From CAIWTU01 sp963815135 (lineage in GTDB: Bacteria > Desulfobacterota > Desulfuromonadia > Geobacterales > Geobacteraceae): a stretch of 64,000 nt of DNA. Location: contig CAWFFO010000009.1 in assembly GCA_963815135.1 (NCBI GenBank), positions 178,040-242,039 of the forward strand, written 5' to 3'. The notes under the pieces are model-generated. The model saw only the letters and a list, made by a program, of their open reading frames with translations. It was not told the DNA's origin and searched no databases. Shown in pieces: positions 49,887 through 59,600 of the stretch. The position numbers and the translations under genes were made by a program. Position 1 is the stretch's first letter; each line of letters begins with the position of its first letter.

Positions 49887-50225
49887 TCAAGCGGAGAAAT
49901 ACGGTTTCAGCCGGTTTTGTGACTTCCTGTTGATCACCGTTTTCAAATGGGCGAAAGAATCGTGGTCAACGGAAGTGAATTGAAACGCTACGCCGTGCAC
50001 ATCGTTTCGCACTACGACCCCGTCTACGGTGATCGTTGAGCTGTTTGACGCACTCGGCAGGTTAAAGGATATGGAAACCCGGTTTCCGATCGGCATTGTC
50101 CTTTCCGTCCGGAGAAGGATCCCATTGAGACTGAGGTTTTCTGCCATGGCAGGATATGATTTCGTGCCAACCATTACCATAGCTTCAGTTTTGAATTTGA
50201 TTCGGGTGAATTTTCTACTCCGCAT
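49887..50225 (-). CDS. PilZ-domain protein (c-di-GMP receptor)
   Basis: 112 residues with both binding motifs: RKFTR (RxxxR) at the N-terminus and NLSLNG (N/DxSxxG). A single-domain PilZ protein senses c-di-GMP and passes it on by protein contact. ATG 50225 follows AAGGAGG; an upstream frame extends to 50312 without a site. It converges with the DinB gene at seven bases. Confidence 0.9.
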   Translation of the reverse strand: MRSRKFTRIKFKTEAMVMVGTKSYPAMAENLSLNGILLRTERTMPIGNRVSISFNLPSASNSSTITVDGVVVRNDVHGVAFQFTSVDHDSFAHLKTVINRKSQNRLKPYFSA

Positions 50226-50520
50226 GGAAAAACCTCCTTGTTGAGTAAATTCTGAAACGTATGAACCCGCAGGAATTTTTCTAAATATAGAATTGACAAT
50301 AAAAAAATGCAACCGAAAATTTCATTAATTAAAATTTATAATCCGGCGCGTTGCCATAGATAGCGCTCTTCCGGGACTTAATATGTGATTCAGGCATGCC
50401 CAGAATTGACAAGCGATGAAAGTTTCTCCTTGAAAAAACAATGTCGGGGCCAATTTTATTTTTGTTGCAAAATAGTATAATAAGATGTAAACGGTCATAT
50501 TTGTTTCGCAGGGGGATCAT

Positions 50521-50925
50521 ATGCCTACGATTTATACACTTGGCCACGCCTACAAAAGGACAACATTTACCTATACCGGCAGCGTATCCGAAGGAGCGAT
50601 ACTCGAACTTGCCGGCAGACCACGTATTTCTGCCGAATTCTTCAAGGCTATTCTGCATAAATTCCGGGGTGAAACGATCAGGGGAGGCTTCAGTGCGAAG
50701 ATTTCCTCTTCCGGAGAACTGGGACTATGGATAAAAGACCACTCCGAAAGTTTAAATCAAACCAGACTGTCCCAACGCCATGCTTCATTTATTGCTTCAA
50801 TATTGGTACATGAAGGTTTCATTACCAGCAGCTTTGACAGAAGTGCCATAATTTTGCATTTCCCGAATGAAATACCAAATACCCATAAATCACCTGCCTT
50901 TAACCCGCACATACTTGAAATGTAA
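50521..50925 (+). CDS. Hypothetical protein, 134 residues
   Basis: An open frame starting with MPTIYTLGHAYKR, with a GGGGG-type site upstream of ATG 50521. No signal peptide, membrane segment or known motif is visible, and I do not recognise the family. Codon use looks plausible but the region around it is poor in genes. Confidence 0.5.
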   Translation: MPTIYTLGHAYKRTTFTYTGSVSEGAILELAGRPRISAEFFKAILHKFRGETIRGGFSAKISSSGELGLWIKDHSESLNQTRLSQRHASFIASILVHEGFITSSFDRSAIILHFPNEIPNTHKSPAFNPHILEM

Positions 50926-51544
50926 TCTTCTCTCCGGATCTTCCGACAGATCGGCAAAATTGGCTTCTGCCGAACCCGGGATTGTGGCCTGCAAGTCGCA
51001 AAGGAAAAGAGCCCTTCCTGGAACCGGGGGCAGGCATCTTTATGAAGGTGCCTGTTATTACCGTTGTTTACAGGCATATATTTCACTCAAATTCCTGCAT
51101 AAATTATATCCACAGGTCCCTTGACCAGGCCTTCAGGGAAAACACCATACGCACCTTAAGTACTTAATATCAGGCAAGTGTCTTGTAAGTAGTTGTAATT
51201 ACGTGTGAGTTTGATCTGAGTGAATAGTATGCAATTTGTGATAGTACTTGAAAACAGTGGTAAAATTTCGCTCTTTCCATAGACTTGTCAACAGGTTTTC
51301 CACAGCTTGTGTTGAAATTGCGTTACAAAAAACAGGCAACTTTCTGAACCGGCATCTCCGGGGAGTCTTGTTAATCCAGCCAGGCTTCCGTTTTCTAATC
51401 GCTGTCAATCTCACCAAAAAGCATAGTTCATTATCCGGATGCATGATATTCTGTCGGGAACTCAAATCGGAGTTCATCGAAAAAGATCTACCCGATGATG
51501 ATTTCCGATCGTTAAATCAGCTTCCAGGGGGAATAATCAACCGC
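50926..51544. other. Gene-poor stretch before yaeQ
   Basis: Only short overlapping frames without good ribosome sites are present. The open frame that runs into yaeQ from 51248 has no support as coding. Two DnaA-box-like words occur but are isolated. Confidence 0.5.
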
Positions 51545-52099
51545 ATGGCATTACCATCAACCATATACCGGGTCAATATCCAACTCTCGGACATCGACCG
51601 GGGAGTCTACGAGACTTTACAGACAACGGTAGCCCGCCACCCGTCCGAGACCGAAGAGCGCCTCGTGGCCAGGTTGCTTGCTTATGCAATCTTCTTCGAG
51701 CCCGAACTTGTTTTCACCAGGGGTATCTGTGCCGGAGATGAACCGGATCTCTGGTCGAAAGGACCGGATGACAGGGTGCTGCTGTGGGTGGAAGTGGGAC
51801 TGCCAGAGGCGGAACGTCTTGTCAAGGCAAGCCGCCATTCGGAAAGAGTGGCCCTTGTGGCCTGCGGAAAGGCGCTTCAGAATTGGGAGCAACAGCAACT
51901 TCCGAAACTGGAAGGCGTACCCGGGCTGTCGGTAACAGGTATCGACCAGTCCTTCATCAACCATCTGGCCTCCAGGCTGGACCGGTCGATAAACTGGTCG
52001 GTCACCATTACGGACGGCAATCTCTACATAAACATTGGTGATGAGACATTCGAGTCGGTTGCCCGTGAATTGGTCAACAATTCAACCTCCTTACGATAG
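51545..52099 (+). CDS. yaeQ: YaeQ-family protein
   Basis: 184 residues starting MALPSTIYRVNIQLSDIDRG, the YaeQ N-terminus; RHPSETEERLVARLLAYA and EPDLWSKGPDDRVLLWVEVG are conserved blocks. YaeQ has a PD-(D/E)XK nuclease-like fold; its role is not settled. ATG 51545 is preferred over an open extension to 51248 because the homology begins here. Confidence 0.9.
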   Translation: MALPSTIYRVNIQLSDIDRGVYETLQTTVARHPSETEERLVARLLAYAIFFEPELVFTRGICAGDEPDLWSKGPDDRVLLWVEVGLPEAERLVKASRHSERVALVACGKALQNWEQQQLPKLEGVPGLSVTGIDQSFINHLASRLDRSINWSVTITDGNLYINIGDETFESVARELVNNSTSLR

Positions 52100-52106
52100 G
52101 ACCCCA

Positions 52107-52862
52107 ATGATGGCCCGAAAACATGCGGATGACAAAAACCTGACACTTGCGAATGCTCACGATTCGTTGCCGGGTTTCCTGTACCGGTTGCCCGGAAATG
52201 CCGTCCGGTGTTTTACCGGCTATAACCTGCTCTGGCATTTTACGGCAATCGGGCTGACGTACATCATTGTGACTTCCGGCTTTGATTGGAAGTATTTTGA
52301 ACTCACACGCATACCGCACCTGCGCACTTTTCTTTTTCCGGCGGTGAGGCTCGGCATGCTGATCCCGGTTGTCGTTCCGCTGGTCCTGCTGGCCATCGGC
52401 GTCCTGAGAAAAGCCTCCAAAATCAAGAACACCGCCTTCGCCCTGGGGCAGGCGGCCTTTCTGGGCCTGGTTATCTCTTCCATGTACAAAGCTTTTACCG
52501 GCAGGATACACCCGCCCCATTTCTTCAGCCACGGGGCGCTGACGGATTCCAGCCACGGCTTTCGCTTCGGCTTCCTGCGCGGCGGGATGTTCTGGGGTTG
52601 GCCCTCGTCGCACACCACGGTTGCATTCGCCATGGCTGTCGCGCTTTGCGGATTGTATCCCGAAAACAGGCTTGTCCGGTACGGTGCGCTTTTGTACGCT
52701 TTCTACGTCGGCATCAGCGTCTCGGCCACAATCCACTGGTTCTCCGAATTCGCCGCCGGCGCCATCATCGGTTCGGTAATCGGCGCGGTTGTAGGCAACA
52801 GCTTTCACCATCGCAGGTCGAAAATCGACCGGGGGCTGGACTCTGCACGGGACGAGTATTGA
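52107..52862 (+). CDS. PAP2-family phosphatase (membrane)
   Basis: About 252 residues with five or six membrane helices and the acid phosphatase motifs: KAFTGRIHPP (KX6RP-like), WPSSHTT (PSSH) and the third histidine in SATIHWFSEFAAG. Likely acts on a lipid phosphate at the outer face of the inner membrane. ATG 52107 has GATAGG upstream. It starts eight bases after yaeQ. Confidence 0.88.
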   Translation: MMARKHADDKNLTLANAHDSLPGFLYRLPGNAVRCFTGYNLLWHFTAIGLTYIIVTSGFDWKYFELTRIPHLRTFLFPAVRLGMLIPVVVPLVLLAIGVLRKASKIKNTAFALGQAAFLGLVISSMYKAFTGRIHPPHFFSHGALTDSSHGFRFGFLRGGMFWGWPSSHTTVAFAMAVALCGLYPENRLVRYGALLYAFYVGISVSATIHWFSEFAAGAIIGSVIGAVVGNSFHHRRSKIDRGLDSARDEY

Positions 52863-52915
52863 AGGTGACGGTCATGGCGACCGGGCTGCGTCTGACTGAT
52901 TTGTTGATACACCTG

Positions 52916-55066
52916 CTATACCGGCTGGGCAGCGGGCCGCAGCTCGATTTCCCTCTCCTGCCCGGTCCGGCGATCCCGGCTGGAAACCGCGATGGTGAAA
53001 ACGCTCATCTCTTTCTGGAGTATTTCCACCTGCCCAAAAAGGCTGTCAGCCGAATCATTCATGATTTTCGTCGCGTTCAGATTGATGCTGGTGGAATTCT
53101 GGATGTTTTCCACGGCGGCGACGATCTGCTCGCCTACGCGGCTCTGTTCATCGCAGGCCTGCTTGATGCGCTGAATCAGGTCGGTGATGTTTTCGGTGGA
53201 CTCGGCGATAAGAGTGCCGGCTTTGCTCTGTTCGCGCGTTGATGTCTTTACCTGGAAAGTGAGATCTTTCATTCTCTCCACGGCGGAAACGATCTGATCG
53301 CTCCCCTGTCTCTGCTCACGGGTGGCGCTTGCTATCTGCTTCACCATCTCGGACACCCTGTCCATGGCCTCGCGGATCATCTGGCTTCCCTTGGACTGCT
53401 CGGTCGTGGCCCGCGCAATTTCATTCATCCTGCCGGTCGTTCTTTCCGCCCCGGCCAAAATCTTGACCAGCGCCTCTCCGGATTTTTGCGACAGCAGTTC
53501 GCCCTCCCGTATCCTTTCTTCCGCCTGGCTTATGGCATCGACCGCAAGGCGCGTTTCTTCCTGGACCCCGGTGATCAGCGTTCCGATCTCGCGGGTGTGG
53601 AGCGCCGTATGTTTCGCCAGTTCCTTGATCTCCTGGGCGACAATAGCGAACCCTTTGCCATGTTCGCCAGCCTGGGCGGCAATAATCGCGGCGTTCAGCG
53701 ACAGCAGGTTGGTCTGCTGGGTCACTTCATCGATTACCGACAGGATCCTGCCGATATCCTCCGTCCTGACGGAAAGCTTACCTATGACCTCGGAAGTGAT
53801 GGCCGACGAGCGCTTTATGCCGTTTATGCCGCTGATCGCGGCGTCCACCGCAAGCTTGCCCGTTTCCGCGTCCCGCCGCAGCTCGTCGGAAATTTCCGCT
53901 ATCTCCGAGACATTCCTTTCCACCTGCTTTATGGCGCCGTCCATCTGCGAAACCGATGAAGCGGTTGTTGTGGAAGCCTCCATGAGAATATTGGCACTGT
54001 TATCCACCTGCATTATGGATGTAGCCATTTCGCTTATGGACGAGCTGACCTCGTCGACCGAACCGGAAAGATTGCCTGCGTTGATGGCCACTTCTTCAAC
54101 ACTTGATGCCAGTTCCAGGATCGAGGAAGAACTCTCCGAAGCGGACCGGGACAGGTTGTCTATCCCCTGCGCCACGTCCTTGATCGAGGCGTCGATCCGG
54201 GTCATGGCCGCGGAGGTAGTGGTGACGTCATCTGCCTGCGTTCGGGCGGCGGTGAAGACCTCCCTGGATGCCTCGGAGATGTTCGCCGAAACGCCGTTCA
54301 ATTCGATCGCCGACCTGTTGATCTGCCCGACGAGCTGGGTGAGTCCGCCAACCATGGAATTCAGGGAGGCGGTCAAATTGCCGATTTCGTCCCTGGAGGT
54401 GACGTCCAGTGTCCCGGACAGGTCCCCCTTGGCCGCGGATTGGGCAAAGGCGACGCTTTTCTTGATCGGGTTGATGATGGCTCTCCTGAAAAAGATGTAC
54501 ATGCCGCCGAGAATGAAAAAGAAGGTGCAGCATCCGACGGCCAGCAGCAGGAAGGCAAGTTTTCTCGAGGTGTCGTAACCCTCCTCGATGGAGGTGGTAA
54601 GGAGAATTCCGCCGAGAAAGGCGGTTGAGGCGCCGTGGCAGCCCTGGCATCTCTGCTCGTTTTTCAGGGGTACGGCAATGCTCAGGGTGTGGATGCCTTT
54701 TTCCGTGCCCCTGGTTTCGATATCGAGGCCATTGCGAAGGGCGTCCAGTACCAGCGGATTCGCCGCCCCGGCTCCTCCTGCGTCAGGTTCCTTCCCTTGC
54801 GCGTTGTACACGCCCAGCCCTTTGAGAAAGGTGTTTTGCTTGACCTGGGCAATATACCGGTTGACCTCCCTGGAGTCGCCCTTCATCATGTATTCCTTGA
54901 TGTTCTGGACGATGACCGCCGCGAAATTGCGCGTGTTTTTCAACTGCAGGTTCATGGTTGAACCGGACTGCAGCCAGATCGCGAGTGTCCCGAGGATGAT
55001 GAATCCTATCGTCAGGCTCACCCCGATTATTCCCAGTACCTTAAAGGTAATGCCTTTTCCGAACAT
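52916..55066 (-). CDS. Methyl-accepting chemotaxis protein with periplasmic haem c motif
   Basis: 716 residues. TM1 is 10-32 and TM2 171-193; the periplasmic domain between them carries a c-type haem site, C140-X2-C143-H144 (RCQGCHG). A HAMP domain follows and then a long coiled coil with the CheA/CheW hairpin near QQTNLLSLNAAIIAAQAGEH. No C-terminal CheR pentapeptide is visible. Haem-bearing chemoreceptors are known in Geobacter as redox or gas sensors. No che genes are adjacent. It converges with the PAP2 gene. Confidence 0.93.
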   Translation of the reverse strand: MFGKGITFKVLGIIGVSLTIGFIILGTLAIWLQSGSTMNLQLKNTRNFAAVIVQNIKEYMMKGDSREVNRYIAQVKQNTFLKGLGVYNAQGKEPDAGGAGAANPLVLDALRNGLDIETRGTEKGIHTLSIAVPLKNEQRCQGCHGASTAFLGGILLTTSIEEGYDTSRKLAFLLLAVGCCTFFFILGGMYIFFRRAIINPIKKSVAFAQSAAKGDLSGTLDVTSRDEIGNLTASLNSMVGGLTQLVGQINRSAIELNGVSANISEASREVFTAARTQADDVTTTSAAMTRIDASIKDVAQGIDNLSRSASESSSSILELASSVEEVAINAGNLSGSVDEVSSSISEMATSIMQVDNSANILMEASTTTASSVSQMDGAIKQVERNVSEIAEISDELRRDAETGKLAVDAAISGINGIKRSSAITSEVIGKLSVRTEDIGRILSVIDEVTQQTNLLSLNAAIIAAQAGEHGKGFAIVAQEIKELAKHTALHTREIGTLITGVQEETRLAVDAISQAEERIREGELLSQKSGEALVKILAGAERTTGRMNEIARATTEQSKGSQMIREAMDRVSEMVKQIASATREQRQGSDQIVSAVERMKDLTFQVKTSTREQSKAGTLIAESTENITDLIQRIKQACDEQSRVGEQIVAAVENIQNSTSINLNATKIMNDSADSLFGQVEILQKEMSVFTIAVSSRDRRTGQEREIELRPAAQPV

Positions 55067-55687
55067 AGAGGTCTCCCTTTTTTGTCAAGCTGTGAGACGG
55101 GAATTGTCCGCGTCCCACTCCACAAAAAACCCCCGCCCTTCAGAACGTGCCGACACGAACGGCTGTGAACTGTTTGATTAGGCCACATCAACGTACCATA
55201 TAATTTTTCTCAAAAAGTCACTGGCATGCAGTCAGTGCACCTTGGCGAGGTATTTGTGTACAAGATGCATAATTCCAGCCATTTTTTCCGGAAAATGAGG
55301 TGTAAATGTGCTGTCAGGAAAATGCCGATGACGACTAATCCTGGCGATCATTACCCATATCATTGACGCCGGTTTCGTCGAAATTCGATCGGCCCGGACC
55401 TTTAATTCAAATTAAATAATTTCTGCATATATTGACACCGGGCTGGGGGAGGGTGTAAAAGTGAGCTAATTTGTTAATGTTATGATTCGATATTGAGGTG
55501 GGGATGGCCAGGGGAAGATTTTCCTTTGATGAATGAAGCCGTTTGAGTCAGCTTGAAGCTGGCCGGACGGCTTTTTTGATTTGTGGGGTTTCCCTTGGGA
55601 GTGAAAAAAGGTTGTGGAAGGGAAGGATTAGGATTCACGTCATAGACATTCTCGATTCATATATTCCTTTGCAAATTTCACAGTAAT
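55067..55687. other. AT-rich intergenic region before the helicase locus
   Basis: It separates divergent genes. It contains the chemoreceptor promoter, a ten-codon open frame at 55504-55536 (MARGRFSFDE, after GAGGTGGGG) and an orphan rightward terminator. Base composition becomes AT-richer from here on, which suggests acquired DNA. Confidence 0.5.
55536..55577 (+). terminator. Orphan rightward terminator
   Basis: AAGCCGT (55536-55542) pairs with ACGGCTT (55567-55573), with an inner CAGCTT/AAGCTG pairing, followed by six T. No recognised rightward gene precedes it; a ten-codon frame ends at its left edge. Confidence 0.65.
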
Positions 55688-58645
55688 ATGGTGGCGAATG
55701 TCAAGCACACCTTGAATTATTACAATTTAAATGCTCAGAATTTTTTCAATGACACAATCAACGTGGATATGTCTGTTCTGCATGAGCGATTTCTTTCTGA
55801 AGTTCCAGCTGGTGGATATATCCTAGATGCAGGCTGTGGTTCTGGGAGGGATGCAAAGGCGTTTAAGAAGCGAGGGTATCGAATTGATGCTTTTGATGCT
55901 TCGCCTGCATTGACTGAACTTGCTTGCAAACATCTCGGACAAGAGGTCAAGGTTCGCACCTTTGCCAAAGTTGATGAAATTGCGGTTTATGATGGGATAT
56001 GGGCCTGTGCCAGTCTATTGCACCTTCCCATGGACGAAATCCCTGACGCTATAAAGCGGCTTTGGCATGCGTTGAAACCAGGCGGCATTCTCTATGTGAG
56101 TTTTAAAGAAGGTCATGGCGAGAGAGAGAAGGATGGTCGTCACTTTTCTGATCTCAACGAACTAACTTTGAGGCAGTTATTTATCAATTTTAGAGATGTT
56201 GAGCAGGTTGAATGTTGGTTGACAGATGATATGAGACCAAGTCGAAACGACCTCTGGTTGAATGCGATCATCCGTCGCAAGCATCATGTTATCGACCGTT
56301 TGATAACCGGTGGTGATAAGAATCCTTTTCTTCCTTGCCTACTTGAAGGAATACGTCAAGCTGATGAAATCGATATGGCCGTTGCGTTTATAAAAGCAAC
56401 AGGGCTACGTCTACTATTTGCCGATCTTAAGGATGCTATTGCACCAGAAGAAGACAGTAAGCGTCAACCAGCAAGATTGCGCATAATAACCAGTGATTAT
56501 CTTGATATAACCGATCCAGAAGCATTGCGGAGCTTGATGTTGCTGCAAGAACGTGGTGCGCAGATACGCGTATTTGAAGCTGCGGACTTAAGCTTTCATA
56601 TGAAAGCCTATATCTTCATACAGCATGTTGGCAAGTCTGCTATGCAAGGCTTGGCGTTTGTCGGTTCCAGCAATATTAGTCGGCAGGCCTTGCAGGATGG
56701 TCTGGAGTGGAATTATCGCATCGATTCCGATCCTCAGAATGATTTAGGAATTTCTGAGATTCGCAGTCGATTTGAGGAGCTGTTTGCCGATCCGCGAACC
56801 ATATCCCTTACCCATAATTGGATTGAGTCTTATGAAAATCGGCGAAGATTGCCTTTGTTGCCTATAGCTCCTGGAAGCAATGAGCTCGAACCGCCACCAA
56901 CTCCGTCTGAAATTCAAAACGAAGCTCTAATGGCATTAGAACAAACCCGCAAAGAAGGCTATCGGCGCGGGTTAGTGGTTATGGCTACTGGTTTAGGTAA
57001 AACCTGGTTGGCGGCATTTGATTGTCAACAGATGAACGCTAAACGAGTGCTATTTGTTGCACATCGAGAAGAAATACTTTTTCAAGCCGAAAACACCTTC
57101 CTGAGAATTAGACCCCATGCACGTGTCGGTTTTTATACCGGCCAAAATAAGGACGAAGAGGTAGACATTTTGTGCGCTTCGGTGCAGACATTGGGTAAAC
57201 TCGAACACATAAGACGCTTCCCCTGTCGGCATTTTGATTATGTGATTGTTGATGAGTTTCATCATGCTTCAGCAGTTACCTATCGCCGTCTGCTTGGTCA
57301 TTTTGAACCACGATTTCTGCTTGGATTGACAGCAACTCCAGATCGCACCGATCAATCTGATATTCTCACCCTATGTGACGATAATCTTGTCTTCACAAAG
57401 GGGCTCTTTGCTGGGATTTCCAGTGGTTTACTGGTGCCATTTAGTTATTACGGAATTTTTGATGAAGAGGTCAATTACCGAGAAATTCCCTGGAGAAGTG
57501 GAAAATTTGACCCTGAACAACTTTCCAATAAGTTGGCAACTTTGGCCCGAGCTCGTCACGCTTACAAAGAATGGAAAAAATATTCCCAACAGCGAACTCT
57601 TGTGTTCTGTGTCTCCATCAGGCACGCCGACTTCATGGCTGAGCGTTTCTGTCAGCTTGGAGTAAAGGCAGTTTCTGTTTATGCAGGTTCATCAACATCG
57701 CGTGGAGAGGCCCTTGAACAATTGGCTGATGGCCGTTTACAGGTAGTTTTCTCAGTTGATCTATTCAACGAAGGTGTGGACTTGCCAGGAATCGACACGG
57801 TGATGCTGTTACGGCCCACAGAATCAAAAATTCTTTTTCTTCAACAAATTGGCCGCGGACTGCGAAACGCGCCAGGTAAAGAACGTCGAGTGATTCTCGA
57901 TTTCATCGGGAATCATCATAGTTTTCTACATAAGCCACAGGCATTGTTCAACGTTGGAGCAAGCTATAAGGCTTTAGCACAATTCGCCTGCCAGGTGGAA
58001 CAGAGGCGATTGGAATTACCAAATGGCTGTTTTGTCAACTATGATTTGGAGCTTATTGAATTTCTCAAGGAACTTGATAGCGGCGGGGCGCAAAAGGAAT
58101 ATGAGGCCCTGCGCGAAACTCTTGGACGTCGGCCGACACTCGCGGAGTTTTACCGTAGTGGTGCCTCGATTAGTCAGGTCCGGCAACAGCATGGTGGGTG
58201 GTTTTCATTTGTTATTGCCATGGGTGATCTTGATAACGGCGAGAAAGATTGCGTTGACCGACATAAGTTGTTTTTGCGAGAAGTTGAGACTACCGCAATG
58301 ACTAAATCCTTCAAAATGGTTTTACTTGAATCATTATTGGAGCATGGCGGTTTGGTCGATCCGCCGACACAAGAAAAGTTGGCCGCCCAATCGTTAGCTA
58401 TATTCCAGAGAAGGCGCAATTTAATCTCCGACATTAGACCAAATTTACAGAATATTGAGGCGATTAATCCTACAACTTGGCAGAAATACTGGGAGGGCAA
58501 TCCAATTAATGCCTGGATAGGAGGTAATTGGTCAGGTGATTCAAAATCTTGGTTTCGTATTGTCGATAATAAGTTTACTCCACGATTTAAGGTCGACGAA
58601 GGAGAATCAGAGACATTGGTTACACTGCTTCAGGAGCTGGTATGA
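55688..58645 (+). pseudogene. Methyltransferase-PLD-SF2 helicase fusion, 5' part of transposon-split gene
   Basis: Domains in order: class I SAM methyltransferase (motif I LDAGCGSGRD at 46-55, domain to about 205); a PLD-type nuclease half-site (H304-M-K, GSSN near 325); SF2 helicase with Walker A MATGLGKT (433-440), DEFH box near 520, GLTATPDR and QQIGRGLRN near 720. The stop codon at 58643 is the first codon of an inserted transposon. Splicing the transposon out restores GAG CTG GTA GAT TAT and gives one protein of about 1,287 residues. The 985-residue fragment retains the methyltransferase, PLD and helicase parts, so it may still be partly active. Restriction or other phage defence is a likely role (inference); PLD-helicase-DUF3427 proteins are often found in defence loci. 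Confidence 0.9.
58638..58642 (+). repeat. Target-site duplication, left copy (TGGTA)
   Basis: Five bases directly before the transposon, repeated at 61898-61902. Merging the two copies restores the open frame exactly. Confidence 0.92.
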
Positions 58646-58649
58646 GAGT

Positions 58650-58711
58650 GAACACGATAAATGAGGGAAGTTCAAACAAGGTAATCGAAGGAGTTTGAAC
58701 ACGATAAATGA
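58650..58711 (+). repeat. Paired 15-bp direct repeats at transposon left end
   Basis: GAACACGATAAATGA occurs at 58650-58664 and again at 58697-58711, 47 bases apart. Repeated binding sites of this kind are typical at the ends of Tn7- and Mu-like elements. Confidence 0.8.
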
Positions 58712-58772
58712 AGGAGTCGGCAAGAGGGGGCGCGTAGGCGCCCCTCTTGCATTCGGGAGGGCGATACAACAG

Positions 58773-59600
58773 TTATCTCCGGGATTGTCTCACCGGAGGG
58801 GTAAATAGCTCAAAGTAGAGTGATTCATCGATTCTTGGCAGGTTTCGCTCAGCGGCAGCGGTTAATAACTCTGCGGCCATATGGGTGAGTACCCGTAGAT
58901 TTCCATGGGCATGGGTTGCCATCGTCCGGATGAGTTCCGGGGCGATCAGCTGTGGCGCACCGGCTTTTTCCAGGGCCGAGTCGAGGTAGGTCCCCAGATC
59001 TTCGGGAGACAACGGAGTCAAGGTGAGACGAGTTCTGATGCGGCTTCCCAGAGGCAGCAGTTCTGGCGTCCGGAACCGGTCCGGGAGCCTGGTGTCGCCA
59101 CACAGGACTGTAAAAAGCAGGCTTTGCGAATCGAAGCGGGCGCTTTGGAGCAGCCTCAATTCAGTCAGGCAGTCGGAACTCATCTCCTGGGCTTCGTCGA
59201 TCAGAAGCACGGGACGAAGCAGAGTGGCTTCGCAATGGGCATACCAGCGGGTCCGCAGGGCCTTGAAGCCGCCATAACGGTTGGCGGGATTGAGGGCTAC
59301 GCCGAACAGGTCTCCCAGTTCCCGATAGAAATCGGCAGAGCGGCTCTGCGGCCTTTCCATAACGCCCACGGTGAGATCGGGCAGCTCTCCCAGGCGCTTG
59401 GCGATCCACTGCAAGGTTTTTGATTTGCCGTACCCGGGCTCTCCGGTCAGGAGAACAAAGCCGCCATGGGGAACCAACGACTCCAGACGCCGAACGAAGG
59501 TTTCCGCTCCGGGAATGGGCCAGAGTGCTTCAGGGGGAAGCGCCGGCAGAAAGGGATTGTACTTGAGCCCGTAGAGGGCCAGCAGCGTTTTATCGGTCAT
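58773..59600 (-). CDS. Transposon AAA ATPase (TniB/ExeA-like)
   Basis: 275 residues with Walker A GEPGYGKSKT and Walker B VLLIDEAQE, in the AAA_22/ExeA-type fold used by TniB, IstB-like and MuB-like target-selection partners. ATG 59600 has GGAGG upstream and overlaps the transposase stop by 11 bases, which points to translational coupling. It probably delivers target DNA to the transposase. Confidence 0.9.
   Translation of the reverse strand: MTDKTLLALYGLKYNPFLPALPPEALWPIPGAETFVRRLESLVPHGGFVLLTGEPGYGKSKTLQWIAKRLGELPDLTVGVMERPQSRSADFYRELGDLFGVALNPANRYGGFKALRTRWYAHCEATLLRPVLLIDEAQEMSSDCLTELRLLQSARFDSQSLLFTVLCGDTRLPDRFRTPELLPLGSRIRTRLTLTPLSPEDLGTYLDSALEKAGAPQLIAPELIRTMATHAHGNLRVLTHMAAELLTAAAERNLPRIDESLYFELFTPPVRQSRR

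Noticed and set aside
51100..51310. DnaA-box-like words (ATATCCACA near 51107, TTTTCCACA near 51295) suggesting an origin
   Set aside because: Only two isolated imperfect boxes are present, with no clustered boxes or dnaA/dnaN neighbours.
51248..51544. N-terminal extension of YaeQ by 99 residues
   Set aside because: The known YaeQ N-terminus begins at MALPSTIYR (51545); the extension has no homology or ribosome site.
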